DNA of 64,000 bases from Humitalea rosea (GCF_003253705.1 NZ_QKYU01000003.1:62001-126000); one strand, 5' to 3'. Shown: positions 8,722 through 18,143, numbered from the stretch's first letter. A program made the numbers and translations. Notes: generated by a model not told the origin, from the sequence alone.

Positions 8722-9903
8722 GTGACCGAACCCGACCGGCACATGCTGCGCAATGTGCGGCTGCTGTTCCTGTGCCAGGCCTTGCAGAATGCCGCGGTGG
8801 TGGGTCAGGTCGCGATGGGCTCGCTGATCGGCTTCGCCCTGGCTTCCGACAAGACGCTGGCGACGCTGCCCATGGCGATCCAGATGCTGGCGACCATGGC
8901 GGCCTCGATCCCGGCCAGCATGGTCTTCGCCCGGCTCGGGCGCCGCGCCGGCTTCACCCTTGGCGCCTTCGGCAGCATGGCGGGGTCGCTGATCTTCGCG
9001 GCCGGCATCTGGCAGGGCGATTTTTGGCTCTATTGCCTGGGCGCGGTGCCGGCGGGCCTCGGCTTCGGCATCGGGCAGCACTACCGCTTCGCCGCGGCCG
9101 AGGTCGCGACGCCCGCCTATCGCCCGCGTGCCGTGAGCCTCGTGATGGCCGGCGGCGTGCTCGCGGCGGTGGCGGGGCCAGAACTGGTGAAGCAGACCCG
9201 CGACCTCATGCCGGGCTTCCTGTTCATGGGCACCTATCTGATCCTGGCGACGCTGCCGGCGATCTGCCTCGTGTTGCTGTCCTTCGCCGAGATCCCGCCG
9301 CCGCCGCCGCGCACCGGCGTGTCGACCCCGCTCTCCGCCTTCCTGCGCCGGCCAGCCTTCGTGACCGCCGCGGTCACGGGCGCGATCGCCTATGGCACCA
9401 TGAATTTGGCGATGACCTCGACGCCGCTGGAGATGCTGGCCTGCGGCTTCGGCATCAGTGCCAGCTCCACGGTCATCCAGGCGCATGCGGTGGCGATGTT
9501 CCTGCCGGGATTCTGGACCGGGCGGCTGATCCTGCGCTTCGGCGCGCTGCGGATCATCGTCGCGGGCGCGCTGCTGAATACCGCCTTCGTCGCCGTCGCG
9601 GTCAGCGGCGAGACCTTCACCCATTTCGTGCTGGGGCTGGTCTGCCTCGGGCTTGGCTGGAACTTCATGTTCACCGGGGCGACCACGTTGCTGGCCGCGG
9701 CCTATGCGCCGGCCGAGCGGTTCCGGGCACAGATGCTGAACGATCTGATCGTCTTCGGCACCGTCGCCTGCACCGCCTTCGGCAGCGGCTTCCTGCATGC
9801 GCAGGCAGGGTGGGTGGTGCTCAATCTGGTGCTGCTGCCGGCGATGGCCGCGGTGGTGCTGATGCTGGTCTGGCGGATCCGCAGGGCGCCGGCCCTGGCC
9901 TGA
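8722..9903 (+). CDS. MFS transporter
   Basis: Predicted 12-helix inner-membrane major facilitator protein of 393 residues; the substrate is unknown. GTG 8722 begins 2 bases after the thiL stop, with a GAGGATGGAG purine stretch just upstream; ATG 8743 is an alternative start. The first loop carries FARLGRRAGF, an MFS motif-A-like segment. It looks like the last member of the rpiB-thiL operon. The position suggests, but does not prove, a role in export or uptake linked to cofactor metabolism. The stop lies 5 bases from the end of the convergent FkbM-type gene. Confidence 0.85.
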   Translation: MTEPDRHMLRNVRLLFLCQALQNAAVVGQVAMGSLIGFALASDKTLATLPMAIQMLATMAASIPASMVFARLGRRAGFTLGAFGSMAGSLIFAAGIWQGDFWLYCLGAVPAGLGFGIGQHYRFAAAEVATPAYRPRAVSLVMAGGVLAAVAGPELVKQTRDLMPGFLFMGTYLILATLPAICLVLLSFAEIPPPPPRTGVSTPLSAFLRRPAFVTAAVTGAIAYGTMNLAMTSTPLEMLACGFGISASSTVIQAHAVAMFLPGFWTGRLILRFGALRIIVAGALLNTAFVAVAVSGETFTHFVLGLVCLGLGWNFMFTGATTLLAAAYAPAERFRAQMLNDLIVFGTVACTAFGSGFLHAQAGWVVLNLVLLPAMAAVVLMLVWRIRRAPALA

Positions 9904-9908
9904 GGGCC

Positions 9909-10838
9909 TCAGTCTTCGTGGGTCAGCAACAGCATGGTGTCTTCGCGGCTGTTGAGCAGGACCGCGGTATCCGCGGGCTTCACCACCGCGTCGAAGTCGA
10001 GGAAGCGCAGCGGGAAGCGACCGGCGATGTCGCGCAGCAGCCCCGCGGGGTCCAGGCAGCGCGCGGCGTTGAACTCGAGCAGCACGCGCACATCGGGTGA
10101 CCGGTCGAGCAGCCGCTGCATTCCGGCCCAGGCCTGTTCCTCGTGGCCCTCGACGTCGATCTTGATGATGTGCGCGGTCTCGACCAACTCGTCGAGCGGG
10201 GCGATCTCGATGGTTTCCTCATGCACCCCGGCGGGGGCGGGCAGGCCTTCGGGCACCACATAGGCGTTCTTGGGCTCGGCCGCCGTGCTGCGCAGGACGG
10301 CGCTGCCGCGGCTCGCGCCCACGGCCAGGGCATGGACCGTCGATTGCCCGGTGAAGCCGTTCACGGCGAGGTTGCGCCGCAGCAGCCGCAGGCTGCGCCC
10401 TCCCGGTTCGACGGCATGGACATGGCCACCGCTGCCCACCAGATCGGCCATCAGCACGGCATAATACCCGGCATTGGCGCCGACATCGACGGCCACCATC
10501 CCCGGCTGGGTCATGCGGCAGATCTGATCGGTCACCCAGTATTCCCAGTAGCCATCGAGCAGCAGATGCGGCGCGAAGCCCTCATCCTGCGGGTCCACGT
10601 GGAATTTGAAGCGGCCGAGGATGCGGCAGAGCAGCAAGTCCGCCGCCAGCGGCACGGCGTTGCAGCGGGCGCGGATCGCCGCCTCCAGCCAGGACCGGTG
10701 CGGGGGGGAGCGCAGCATCTGCAACGACAGCAAGGGCAGCAAGGTGGTTTCGGGCGACTGCGCCACGGCGACGGTCTGCACCAGCGGCTGGAGCGGCTCG
10801 GAGCGGCCAAGCAGACGGGAAATGGGGCCGATGCTCAC
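9909..10838 (-). CDS. FkbM-family methyltransferase
   Basis: Class I SAM-dependent methyltransferase of the FkbM type, a family that methylates hydroxyl groups of sugars, polyketides or glycans. The SAM-binding motif VAVDVGANAGYYAV and the family hallmark IIKIDVEGHEEQAW are both clear. The start is uncertain: GTG 10838 gives 309 residues and ATG 10718 gives 269, and neither has a good ribosome-binding site. The open frame continues far upstream over the divergent gene, but that part has no coding character. The substrate is unknown; a glycan is plausible because of its neighbour and the glycosyltransferases elsewhere in the window. Confidence 0.85.
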   Translation of the reverse strand: MSIGPISRLLGRSEPLQPLVQTVAVAQSPETTLLPLLSLQMLRSPPHRSWLEAAIRARCNAVPLAADLLLCRILGRFKFHVDPQDEGFAPHLLLDGYWEYWVTDQICRMTQPGMVAVDVGANAGYYAVLMADLVGSGGHVHAVEPGGRSLRLLRRNLAVNGFTGQSTVHALAVGASRGSAVLRSTAAEPKNAYVVPEGLPAPAGVHEETIEIAPLDELVETAHIIKIDVEGHEEQAWAGMQRLLDRSPDVRVLLEFNAARCLDPAGLLRDIAGRFPLRFLDFDAVVKPADTAVLLNSREDTMLLLTHED

Positions 10839-11072
10839 GACGTAGTTCTCATGGGCAATGTCCCAGCCACGCTTGCTTCTCAGACCATCGCCGGCTGGGT
10901 TGCGCGGCGCGGAGGCCGCTCCAGGGTGGCGATGATGCGTTCGACCCTGCGGTGCGGCCCTGCGGTCGTCAAGCCTGAGCGGCCGTGAGCCCGGTTTGGC
11001 GAGGCCAGGCATTCCCCTGCTCGCCCTATCGTGATCGAATGGCGCGCTGGCTTGCGCATGAAGGAGAATGGT

Positions 11073-12167
11073 TTGGCTCGGAAGGATACGGCGTCCGTGG
11101 CGGGCTGGCTTTATGCGCGGATGCGGACGTGGTGGCGCGCCGATCTGCGGTCCGAGCTTTGGGGACTGCTTCCGCGGATCGACAGCAGCAATCGTCCGCA
11201 GACGAATCCGCTGGCCCAGGCGCTCAAGGACAATGCCAATCTGCGCTGGAACATGAAGGTGCTGGCATCGGCCCTGGCCGAGCAGGCCTATGCGACCGGG
11301 CGCGCCGGGCCCCTGGCGCCCATCCCGGCTGAACCGCAGCGCGTGGGGCTGCGCAGCAAGCTCTGCTGCCAGGCGGATATCGAGGCCGCCTGGGCGCGGC
11401 ACTGGTGTGGCCAGCTGCACCTCACGCCGCTCTATCGCCGCGGCGTCTGGGAGCTCTGCTTCGTGCTCCAGGCGGTGTGGGAGGCGGGTCTCCTGGCTGA
11501 GGGGAAATCCGGACTCGGCTTCGCGGTGGGGCAGGAGCCGCTGCCGGCCTATCTCGCCTCGCGCGGGGTTTCGGTCCTGGCGACGGATATGGGCGGCGTC
11601 GTCGATCCGGCAAGGCTGTGGCGCGGCGTCGCGGGCCATGCGGCGCAGATCGGCGACCTTGCCCGCCCGCCGTATCTGGAAGGCGTCCCGTTCTGGAAGA
11701 CCGGCGCATTCCGCGCCATGGACATGGCGGCCATCCCCGAGGATCTGGAGAACGGTTTTGACTTCTGTTGGTCGGTCGGCGCCTTTGGCCATCTCGGCTC
11801 GGTGGAGGCCGGCCTCGTCTTCGTCGAGACTTCGCTGAAGTCCCTCAAGCCCGGCGGGATCGCGGTGCATACCTCCGAATTCAACCTCGATGGCAGCGGC
11901 GAGAGCACCGACAACTGGCCGACGGTGCTGTTCCGGACGCAGCATCTCGACGATCTGGCCGGCCGTCTCGCGGCCAAGGGGCATGAGCTGCTGGCGGTGG
12001 ATCTGGATGCGGGGTCGGGGCTGTTCGACCGCTTCATCGACCATCCGCCCTATGAGCATGATCCACATCCGGCGCTGGGCTACCCGTCAGCACCCCATCT
12101 GAAGCTGAGCGTCGATGGGTTCCCGATGACCTCGATCGGTCTGATCATCCGCAAGGTGGCCGCGTAA
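11073..12167 (+). CDS. Putative class I SAM-dependent methyltransferase
   Basis: The protein has a Rossmann-like core: SVLATDMGG resembles motif II after the SAM-binding strand, and FDFCWSVGAFGHLGS with a later SLKPGGIAVHTSEF resembles motifs IV-V of methyltransferases. The N-terminal about 100 residues are unfamiliar. AAGGAG at 11061-11066 sits 6 bases before an in-frame TTG at 11073, which decides this start (364 residues). ATG 11058 and GTG 11031 are in frame upstream but lack a ribosome-binding site. It is divergent from the FkbM gene across about 230 bases. The molecule it would methylate is unknown. Confidence 0.75.
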   Translation: MARKDTASVAGWLYARMRTWWRADLRSELWGLLPRIDSSNRPQTNPLAQALKDNANLRWNMKVLASALAEQAYATGRAGPLAPIPAEPQRVGLRSKLCCQADIEAAWARHWCGQLHLTPLYRRGVWELCFVLQAVWEAGLLAEGKSGLGFAVGQEPLPAYLASRGVSVLATDMGGVVDPARLWRGVAGHAAQIGDLARPPYLEGVPFWKTGAFRAMDMAAIPEDLENGFDFCWSVGAFGHLGSVEAGLVFVETSLKSLKPGGIAVHTSEFNLDGSGESTDNWPTVLFRTQHLDDLAGRLAAKGHELLAVDLDAGSGLFDRFIDHPPYEHDPHPALGYPSAPHLKLSVDGFPMTSIGLIIRKVAA

Positions 12168-12248
12168 CGCTGCCGGGGGCGGTTGACCGGCGCCCCGACC
12201 GGCAGCATGGAAAGCCCCGGAAACGTTCAAACCGGAGGGTCTATCCCC

Positions 12249-13250
12249 ATGCGCCGTCGCACGATGCTCCTTGCCGCCCCAACCCTTCTGGCACCGGCCC
12301 TGTTGCCCGGCGGCGCCCGCGCCCAGGCCGCGGTCACGATGCGGCTGTCGCATCAATATCCGCCGGCGCATCACATCGCCCAGGTGCTGGAAGGCTTCGC
12401 CGCCGATGTCGCGGCCCGCAGCAACGGCGCCGTGGTGGTGCAGATCTTCCCGGCGCAGCAGCTTGCCAAGGTCAGCGACAACTTCCCCGGCGTCGCGCGC
12501 GGCGCCTTCGAGGCCGCGGTGGCGACCAACTTCACCTGGGGCAACACCATCCCCGAGATGAGCGCGCCGACCATCCCCTACCTGTTCACCTCGCTCGACC
12601 GCATCCGCAAATTCTCGGGCAGCGAGGCGGGCAAGTTCCTCGATGCCGCGACGGCGCGCCGCGCGGTACGCAGCCTCGGCTGGCTCTTCACCACCCGCGC
12701 CACGATCTTCACCAGCCAGAAGGCGCCGATCATCACCTTGGCGGATTTCCAGGGGCTGAAGATCCGCGGCCTGAACCCGATGATCGATGGCGGGCTCTCG
12801 GCCGTCGGCGCCGCCCCGGCCGCGACCCCGGCGCCGGAAGTCACCGCCGCCCTGCAATCGGGCGTGCTGGATGCCGGGCTGACCGACGTCTCCGCCGCCG
12901 TGTCGCGCCGCTACTATGAAGTGCAGCGCTTCGGCACCGTCGCGCCCTTCTTCTCGGTCTTCACCCAGATCTATGTGAACCCGCGCTGGTGGGACGGGCT
13001 CGGCGCGCCCCATCGCACCCTGATCGAGGCCGCGGTGAAGCTGGCCGAGGAGAAGGCGATCGAGGCGACCGAGGCGACCGCCGCCGCCGCCGTCACCGAA
13101 CTCCGTGCCAAGGGCATGACCCTGCACGACCAGACCGACGCCGAGGCCGCGACCTGGAGTGCCGCGATGCAGCCGCCGGTGATGGCGACCTTCCTCCGCC
13201 TCGCGCCCGAGGGCGGGCCGCGCATCCTCGAACTGCTGCGCGCGCTGTGA
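12249..13250 (+). CDS. TRAP transporter solute-binding protein (DctP family)
   Basis: Periplasmic receptor of a tripartite ATP-independent transporter for an organic acid. A signal peptide (MRRRTMLLAAP... ending in an ARAQA cleavage-type site near residue 26) precedes the mature domain. DctP features include FPAQQLAK and LADFQGLKIRGLNP, the latter carrying the conserved Arg that pairs with substrate carboxylates. The ATG at 12249 has GGAGG 10 bases upstream. The 333-residue length is normal. The stop overlaps the small permease gene as GTGA. The ligand cannot be read from the sequence. Confidence 0.93.
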   Translation: MRRRTMLLAAPTLLAPALLPGGARAQAAVTMRLSHQYPPAHHIAQVLEGFAADVAARSNGAVVVQIFPAQQLAKVSDNFPGVARGAFEAAVATNFTWGNTIPEMSAPTIPYLFTSLDRIRKFSGSEAGKFLDAATARRAVRSLGWLFTTRATIFTSQKAPIITLADFQGLKIRGLNPMIDGGLSAVGAAPAATPAPEVTAALQSGVLDAGLTDVSAAVSRRYYEVQRFGTVAPFFSVFTQIYVNPRWWDGLGAPHRTLIEAAVKLAEEKAIEATEATAAAAVTELRAKGMTLHDQTDAEAATWSAAMQPPVMATFLRLAPEGGPRILELLRAL

Positions 13251-13789
13251 AGCTGCTGGTCCGCCTGGTCGCGGTGCTTTCGGGCATCGCGGCCGCCTTG
13301 GGCGGGCTGGCAACGGCGACCTGCCTCGTGCTGGTCGGGGTGTCGGTGGTCTCGCGCTATGTGTTCAACGAGCCGCTGCCCTGGATCGACCGGGTGGCGG
13401 GCTGGCTCGTGGTGGCGCTGGTGCTGCTCGCGGCACCTGAGGCGCAGCGGCGTTTCGAGCATATCGGCGTGGATATCGCCGTCTCCCAGGCAAGCCCAGG
13501 CTGGGCGCGGGCCTCGCGCCTCGCGGGCACGCTCTCGGTCGCCGCGGTGGGCGCGATCCTGACTGTGGCGGGGTGGGAGGCGGTGTCCTTCTCCCGCATG
13601 GTCGGGCTGGCGACCGAGATCGAGGCCGTGCCGCTGTGGTGGGTGCAGATGCTGCTGCCGATCGGTGCCTCGGTGCTGTGCCTGGTGGCGCTGGTGCAGA
13701 GCCTCGTTCTGCTGACGGGCGGCACGCCGGAGTATCAGCCGACCGGCGAGGATCAACTGCCGCGCGACACGCTGGCACGCGGAGAATAG
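13247..13789 (+). CDS. TRAP transporter small permease (DctQ family)
   Basis: Four-helix inner-membrane subunit linking the receptor to the large permease. Family features are SVVSRYVFNEPLPWIDRVAGW after the first helix and the conserved hydrophobic helices that follow. GTG 13247 overlaps the dctP stop and gives 180 residues. The large permease gene follows 4 bases after its stop, making a complete three-gene TRAP operon. Confidence 0.9.
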   Translation: MKLLVRLVAVLSGIAAALGGLATATCLVLVGVSVVSRYVFNEPLPWIDRVAGWLVVALVLLAAPEAQRRFEHIGVDIAVSQASPGWARASRLAGTLSVAAVGAILTVAGWEAVSFSRMVGLATEIEAVPLWWVQMLLPIGASVLCLVALVQSLVLLTGGTPEYQPTGEDQLPRDTLARGE

Positions 13790-13793
13790 GCGG

Positions 13794-15074
13794 GTGCTGT
13801 TTCTGGGCCTGATGGCCGTTCTGATCGTTCTGCTCTACCTCGGCCTGCCGATGTTCGCGGCACTGTTCCTGCTGCCGCTCGGCGTGCTGCTGGCGGTCGA
13901 GGGCGGGGTGCCGGCGCTCGGCGAGATGGTGATCGGCAATCTCGACGGCTATCTGCTGGTCGCGATTCCGCTGTTCATGCTGATGGCGCATGTGATGGTG
14001 CGCGGGCGGGTGGTCGATGACCTCTACGCCGCCGCCTTCGCGCTGGTGCGAAACCTGCGCGGCGGGGTCGGCATCGCGACCGTCTTCGCCTGCACGATCT
14101 TCGCGGCGATCAGCGGCTCCTCGGTCGCGACGGCGCTGACCGTGGGCAAGATCGCGATTCCGCAGATGCTGCGCTACGGGATGTCGCGCAAGGGTGCCTT
14201 CGGCGTCGTCGCCGGTGGCGGCACGCTCGGCATTCTCATCCCGCCCTCCGCGCCGATGGTGCTCTACGCCTATGTCACCGAGACCAGCGTCGGCGCGCTG
14301 TTCCTCGCGGGGTTGATCCCCGGGCTGATGATGGCGGCGATGTTCGCGCTGTATGTGATGGCGACCGAAGGGCACGCCCGTGTGCCCGAGGGCGAGGAAT
14401 TGCCCACCGCCATCCTGCCGGTCCTGGCGCGCGCGGGCTGGTCGATGACCTTGCCGGTATTCGTGCTCGGCGGCATCTACATGGGCGTCTTCACCGCGAC
14501 CGAGGCGGCGGGGACCGGGGCGCTCTATGCGTTGTTCGTGGCGGGTGTGATCTACCGCACGCTGACCTGGCGCGACCTGCTGTCGGGCGTGCAGGAGGCG
14601 ACGCGGACCTCCTCCATGCTGCTGCTCATCATCGCCGGTGCTGCCATCTACGGCTACATGCTGACCAAGCTCGGCGTGCCCCAAAGACTGACGGCGGAGA
14701 TCGCCGCGATCGGGCTTGGCCGCACCGGCTTCATCATCGCGATGATGGGGCTGCTGTTCGTGCTGGGGCTGGTGCTGGAGAGCTTCAGCATCATCCTGCT
14801 GACCATGCCGGCGATCCTGCCCGCGATGGGCGTGCTCGGCATCGACAAGGTCTGGTACGGCGTGCTGCTGACACTGTCGCTGGAGATGGCGCTGATCTCG
14901 CCGCCGGTGGCGATGAACCTCGTGGTGATCAAGGCGATCACCGGGGCGCCGCTGGCCGAGGTGAACCGCTCGATCCTGCCCTATATGCTGATGCTGGCTT
15001 TTGGCACCGGGCTGCTGATCGCGTTTCCTGAAATTGCGCTCTGGTTGCCGCGGGCGGCGGGCTACGCCGGGTAG
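13794..15074 (+). CDS. TRAP transporter large permease (DctM family)
   Basis: Twelve-helix Na+-driven transport subunit of 426 residues. Recognised by IPLFMLMAHVMVRG, the TIFAAISGSSVATALTVG stretch and GGTLGILIPPSAPMVLY, hallmark DctM segments. GTG 13794 is preceded by GGAG in the end of the upstream gene. It is the last gene of the TRAP operon; its stop is 7 bases from the end of the convergent EAL gene. Confidence 0.93.
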   Translation: MLFLGLMAVLIVLLYLGLPMFAALFLLPLGVLLAVEGGVPALGEMVIGNLDGYLLVAIPLFMLMAHVMVRGRVVDDLYAAAFALVRNLRGGVGIATVFACTIFAAISGSSVATALTVGKIAIPQMLRYGMSRKGAFGVVAGGGTLGILIPPSAPMVLYAYVTETSVGALFLAGLIPGLMMAAMFALYVMATEGHARVPEGEELPTAILPVLARAGWSMTLPVFVLGGIYMGVFTATEAAGTGALYALFVAGVIYRTLTWRDLLSGVQEATRTSSMLLLIIAGAAIYGYMLTKLGVPQRLTAEIAAIGLGRTGFIIAMMGLLFVLGLVLESFSIILLTMPAILPAMGVLGIDKVWYGVLLTLSLEMALISPPVAMNLVVIKAITGAPLAEVNRSILPYMLMLAFGTGLLIAFPEIALWLPRAAGYAG

Positions 15075-15081
15075 GAACGCC

Positions 15082-16713
15082 TCATCTCCACACCTCATGC
15101 CCGATGGCGCGCCGCTGCTTCGGCGCCGCCGGGCCGGGCAGCTTGCCGGGCCGGCCGAACAGCCAGCCCTGCCCGAAATCCACGCCCAACGCCAACATGC
15201 GCGCGGCATCCTCCTCGGTCTCGATCCGCTCGGCGACGGTCTGGGCGCCGACGGTGCGGGCGAGGTCGAGCATCGAGGCGAGGAAGCTGCGCTCCCGCTC
15301 CTGCGTCGCGGCGGCCTGGACGAAGGAGCCGTCGAGCTTCACGTAATCGACGCGGAAGGCGCGCAGGTAGCGGAAGGACGCGGCCCCGGCGCCGAAGTCG
15401 TCGATGCAGGCGGCCACGCCGCGGGCGCGCAGGGCGGCGATGGTGATGGCGGCCTCGTCCTCATCCTCGACCTCGGCGCTCTCGGTCAGCTCGATCAGCA
15501 TCCGCCCTGCCGGCACCCGGGCCCGGTCGAGCAGGGCGAGCAATGCGGCGCGGAAATGCGGGCTCTGCGCCGAATAGCCGGAGATGTTGAAGGCGATCGA
15601 GGGGCCATCGCGCGAGGCCTCGGCCGCGACCGCGGCCACGGCGAGATCCAGTTCCTCGGAGAGGCCAGCGCCCTCCACCAGATTGACGAATTCCCCGACC
15701 CCGGCCGAGCCCGCGCCATCAAGCCGCAGCAGCGCCTCGAAGTGATGGATCTGTCGATCGGCAAGGCGACAGATCGGCTGGTAGTCGAGGCGGAAGCGGC
15801 GTTCGGCGATGGTACGGCGATAGCCGCCGCGCCGCTTGGCCACGAGGTCCAGGAAGGCCTGCAACCCATCCCCCATACCGGCGGCGGCCAGCCCCGAAGC
15901 ACCGCCGCGGGTGAAGGCGCCGAGCGCATGGCGCAGCGCGCGCACCGCCTGCGCCTCGTTCATCCCATCATGGGTCAGCAGCAGTTCCAGGCTCTTGATC
16001 TGGCCGCTGACCCCGCTCTGCTCCAGCACGCGCGTCATCGCGGCGGCGGACTCCCCGAGCGGCAGCGGCGCCTCGCCGCCCTGCATCAGGCCGAAGCGGC
16101 CCGGCGCCACGCTGCCGGCAAGCGTTCCCGGCCCAGCCTGCAACGCCGTCGCAAGCGCGCCATTCAAGATGGGATCGCCCCGCGCGAGGCGCTCCGCGGC
16201 GGGGCCGGTGATCTCGAACAGGCCAAGGCGTCCGGCGCTGCCCGCCTGCAGCCTCGCCTCGGCAGCGCGAAGCAGCCCGGCAGCTTGCGGAGCTGGTCCA
16301 TTGCCGTTCGCAGCCTGGATCGGAGCGAGCCCCAAGGGCACCGTGCCGAGGGTGAGGCAGAGCCGGAACTGGCCATCCTGCCCGGGCAAGGCCAGGCCCG
16401 ACAGCACCGCCTGGCTCGACACCGGGCCCGCAGATGGCGCGGCGGGGCCAGCGGCCAAATTCACCACGCTCGGCGGCAGGCGGCCGCGCAGCGCCAGCAT
16501 CGGAATGGCGGTGGCAATCAGCCCCTGCTCCTCCGGCGCCAGCAAGGTCGCGATGGGGCGACCCACCAGCGCCTCGGCCTCGCAGCCGAAGCGTGAGCGG
16601 AAGGCGCCGACCGCGAATAGGATTCGTCCCAGGGGATCGGTTTCGATCAGGCATTCGGAGGCGGCGAAGGCGAAGGCGACGAAGCGTTCGCGTGCGCCCT
16701 CACCAGGACTCAT
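15082..16713 (-). CDS. EAL-domain c-di-GMP phosphodiesterase with PAS-like and degenerate GGDEF regions
   Basis: Cytosolic protein of 543 residues. The N-terminus resembles a PAS domain (ETDPLGRILFAVGAF...). The middle has the length of a GGDEF domain, but APGRFGLM stands where the GGDEF signature would be, so it should not make c-di-GMP. The C-terminal EAL domain keeps FEALLR, the Asn in FNISG, IELTES, DDFGAG, KLDGSF, AERIETE and GQGWLFGRP and looks catalytically intact. ATG 16713 is the chosen start; GTG 16746 is possible. It follows ahpD on the same strand after 115 bases that contain a hairpin, so it is probably expressed separately. Confidence 0.9.
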   Translation of the reverse strand: MSPGEGARERFVAFAFAASECLIETDPLGRILFAVGAFRSRFGCEAEALVGRPIATLLAPEEQGLIATAIPMLALRGRLPPSVVNLAAGPAAPSAGPVSSQAVLSGLALPGQDGQFRLCLTLGTVPLGLAPIQAANGNGPAPQAAGLLRAAEARLQAGSAGRLGLFEITGPAAERLARGDPILNGALATALQAGPGTLAGSVAPGRFGLMQGGEAPLPLGESAAAMTRVLEQSGVSGQIKSLELLLTHDGMNEAQAVRALRHALGAFTRGGASGLAAAGMGDGLQAFLDLVAKRRGGYRRTIAERRFRLDYQPICRLADRQIHHFEALLRLDGAGSAGVGEFVNLVEGAGLSEELDLAVAAVAAEASRDGPSIAFNISGYSAQSPHFRAALLALLDRARVPAGRMLIELTESAEVEDEDEAAITIAALRARGVAACIDDFGAGAASFRYLRAFRVDYVKLDGSFVQAAATQERERSFLASMLDLARTVGAQTVAERIETEEDAARMLALGVDFGQGWLFGRPGKLPGPAAPKQRRAIGHEVWR

Positions 16714-16796
16714 CGAGGCCTGGCCTCGCCCTTCCTCGCCGCTCACCTGCGTATTGCCCCGTCCGGATGAAGCGGCAGAGGGCGCCTGAAAGGATT

Positions 16797-16820
16797 GCCG
16801 CCCCGTTAAGGTGGGGCGGC
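16797..16820 (-). terminator. Hairpin after ahpD, possible weak terminator
   Basis: A perfect 8-base stem (GCCGCCCC paired with GGGGCGGC) with an 8-base loop lies 8 bases beyond the ahpD stop. On the minus strand it is followed by AATCCTTTC, only a short T run, so termination would be partial at best. It separates ahpD from the downstream EAL gene. Confidence 0.4.
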
Positions 16821-16828
16821 CTGGCGGC

Positions 16829-17359
16829 TCAGCCCGCCAGCGCGTCCTCGCCATCCAGCACGACGGCGGTGGCATGCACGGTCGCGGCGATGCGGACAGC
16901 GGCCTGCACCTGCTCCTTGGAGAGCCCGCCGTGCAGCACGATCTTCTCGTGGCTTTCCATGCACATCCCGCAGCCGTTGATGGCCGAGACCGCGAGCGAC
17001 CAGAGCTCGAAATCGACCTTCTCCACCCCAGGGCGCGCCATGACGTTCATGCGCAGCTTGGCCGGTATGTTCGGGTAATCGCCGCCGATCAGATGGGTGA
17101 AGCGGTAATAGACATTGTTCATGCCCATGATCGCCGCGGCGGCCTTGGCGGCGGTCAGCGCCTCGGGCGACAGCTTGGGGGCGAATTCGGCGACGATCGC
17201 GGCGGTGGTCGCGGCATGGCGGCTGGCCAGGGCCGAGGCGATGAAGGTGCCGGCAAGCTGCTGCTGGTTCAGCAAGGGTTCGGTGGCGAGGCTGCCGAGG
17301 TTCAGCTTCAGATCCTTGGCATATTCGGGCAGGCGGGCGCGCAGGGCTTCCAGCGACAT
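16829..17359 (-). CDS. ahpD: Alkylhydroperoxidase AhpD
   Basis: Carboxymuconolactone decarboxylase-fold peroxidase and disulfide reductase that can recycle AhpC. The catalytic set is intact: Glu118, Cys130-Gly-Met-Cys133 and His137 (ELWSLAV...[12 protein letters not shown]), in the same spacing as characterised AhpD. Length is 176 residues. It lies directly downstream of ahpC on the same strand but beyond a strong terminator-like hairpin, so its expression may be lower or driven by its own promoter. No ahpF is present, which fits AhpD acting as the AhpC reductant. Confidence 0.93.
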   Translation of the reverse strand: MSLEALRARLPEYAKDLKLNLGSLATEPLLNQQQLAGTFIASALASRHAATTAAIVAEFAPKLSPEALTAAKAAAAIMGMNNVYYRFTHLIGGDYPNIPAKLRMNVMARPGVEKVDFELWSLAVSAINGCGMCMESHEKIVLHGGLSKEQVQAAVRIAATVHATAVVLDGEDALAG

Positions 17360-17428
17360 GGCCGGGTCCTTTCAACTCAGTCGGATTTTACGGGGGGCGG
17401 CAGGGCAGGGCAGGGCCGCCGGCAGGCG

Positions 17429-17465
17429 AAAAAGGGGTCGCGCGGCCCGGAGGGGGCCGCGCGAC
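17429..17465 (-). terminator. Rho-independent terminator after ahpC
   Basis: A perfect 12-base GC-rich stem (GTCGCGCGGCCC with GGGCCGCGCGAC, 17437-17448 and 17454-17465) with a 5-base loop lies 10 bases past the ahpC stop. On the minus strand it is followed by CCC and then TTTTT (17433-17429). This is the clearest intrinsic terminator in the window. It would limit read-through from ahpC into ahpD. Confidence 0.75.
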
Positions 17466-17475
17466 GGATGGCCTC

Positions 17476-18051
17476 TCAGGCGGCCTTTTCGAACAATTCC
17501 TGCGGCGCCAGGGTCTCGGCGCCCTTGGTCCAGTTGCAGGGGCAGAGTTCGTCGGTCTGCAGCGCGTCGAGCACGCGGACGACTTCCTGCGGATTGCGGC
17601 CGACGTTCAGCCCATTGGCCGAGGCCCACTGGATCGTGCCGTCCGGGTCCACGATGAAGGTCGCGCGCAGCGCCACGCCGGCGTCCTTGTCCAGGATGCC
17701 CAGGGCCTCGCACAGCTCGCGCTTGGTGTCGGCCAGCATCGGGAAGGGCAGGTCGCGGATGTCGTCGTTGTACTTGCGCCAGTTCAGATGGACGAACTCG
17801 CCATCGGTGCTGCCGCCATAGATCACGGCGTCACGATCCGCGAACTCGCCCGACAGCTTGCCGAAGGCGGCGATTTCGGTCGGGCAGATGAAGGTGAAGT
17901 CCTTCGGCCAGAAGAAGAAGATCTTCCACTTGCCGGCGTCGGTCTCGTTCGACACCTCGGTGAAGGACACACCCGGGCCGCCCAGGCCGTCGGGGCCGCC
18001 CTTGACGGCGCTCAGGGTGAAGCTGGGGAATTTGTCGCCGACGGTCAGCAT
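17476..18051 (-). CDS. ahpC: Alkyl hydroperoxide reductase AhpC (2-Cys peroxiredoxin)
   Basis: Reduces hydrogen and organic peroxides. The peroxidatic Cys56 lies in DFTFICPTEI; the resolving cysteine is in the C-terminal CPC at 170-172 (DELCPCNW). ATG 18051 has CCAGGAGA upstream and gives 191 residues; a longer in-frame extension to 18138 runs into the regulatory region and is not favoured. It is divergent from the oxyR-type gene across 121 bases, the classic OxyR-target arrangement, so induction by peroxide is likely. Confidence 0.95.
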   Translation of the reverse strand: MLTVGDKFPSFTLSAVKGGPDGLGGPGVSFTEVSNETDAGKWKIFFFWPKDFTFICPTEIAAFGKLSGEFADRDAVIYGGSTDGEFVHLNWRKYNDDIRDLPFPMLADTKRELCEALGILDKDAGVALRATFIVDPDGTIQWASANGLNVGRNPQEVVRVLDALQTDELCPCNWTKGAETLAPQELFEKAA

Positions 18052-18143
18052 GGCGTGGTCTCCTGGAAGGAATGGCTGCCGCAGTGCACAATTTTCCGCG
18101 GCATCCTCGGTATGGCCATTAGATCGCTTGTATGCCAATGAAT

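Noticed and set aside
10839-12068. Long N-terminal extension of the FkbM methyltransferase frame
   Set aside because: The extra 410 codons lie antisense to the divergent methyltransferase-like gene and have no family similarity; the real gene starts near 10838 or 10718.
12168-12205. GC-rich imperfect hairpin after the methyltransferase-like gene as a terminator
   Set aside because: CTGCCGG/CCGGCAG with an inner GGGGCG/CGCCCC pairing can form, but no T run follows and two bulged bases break the stem; not listed as a terminator.
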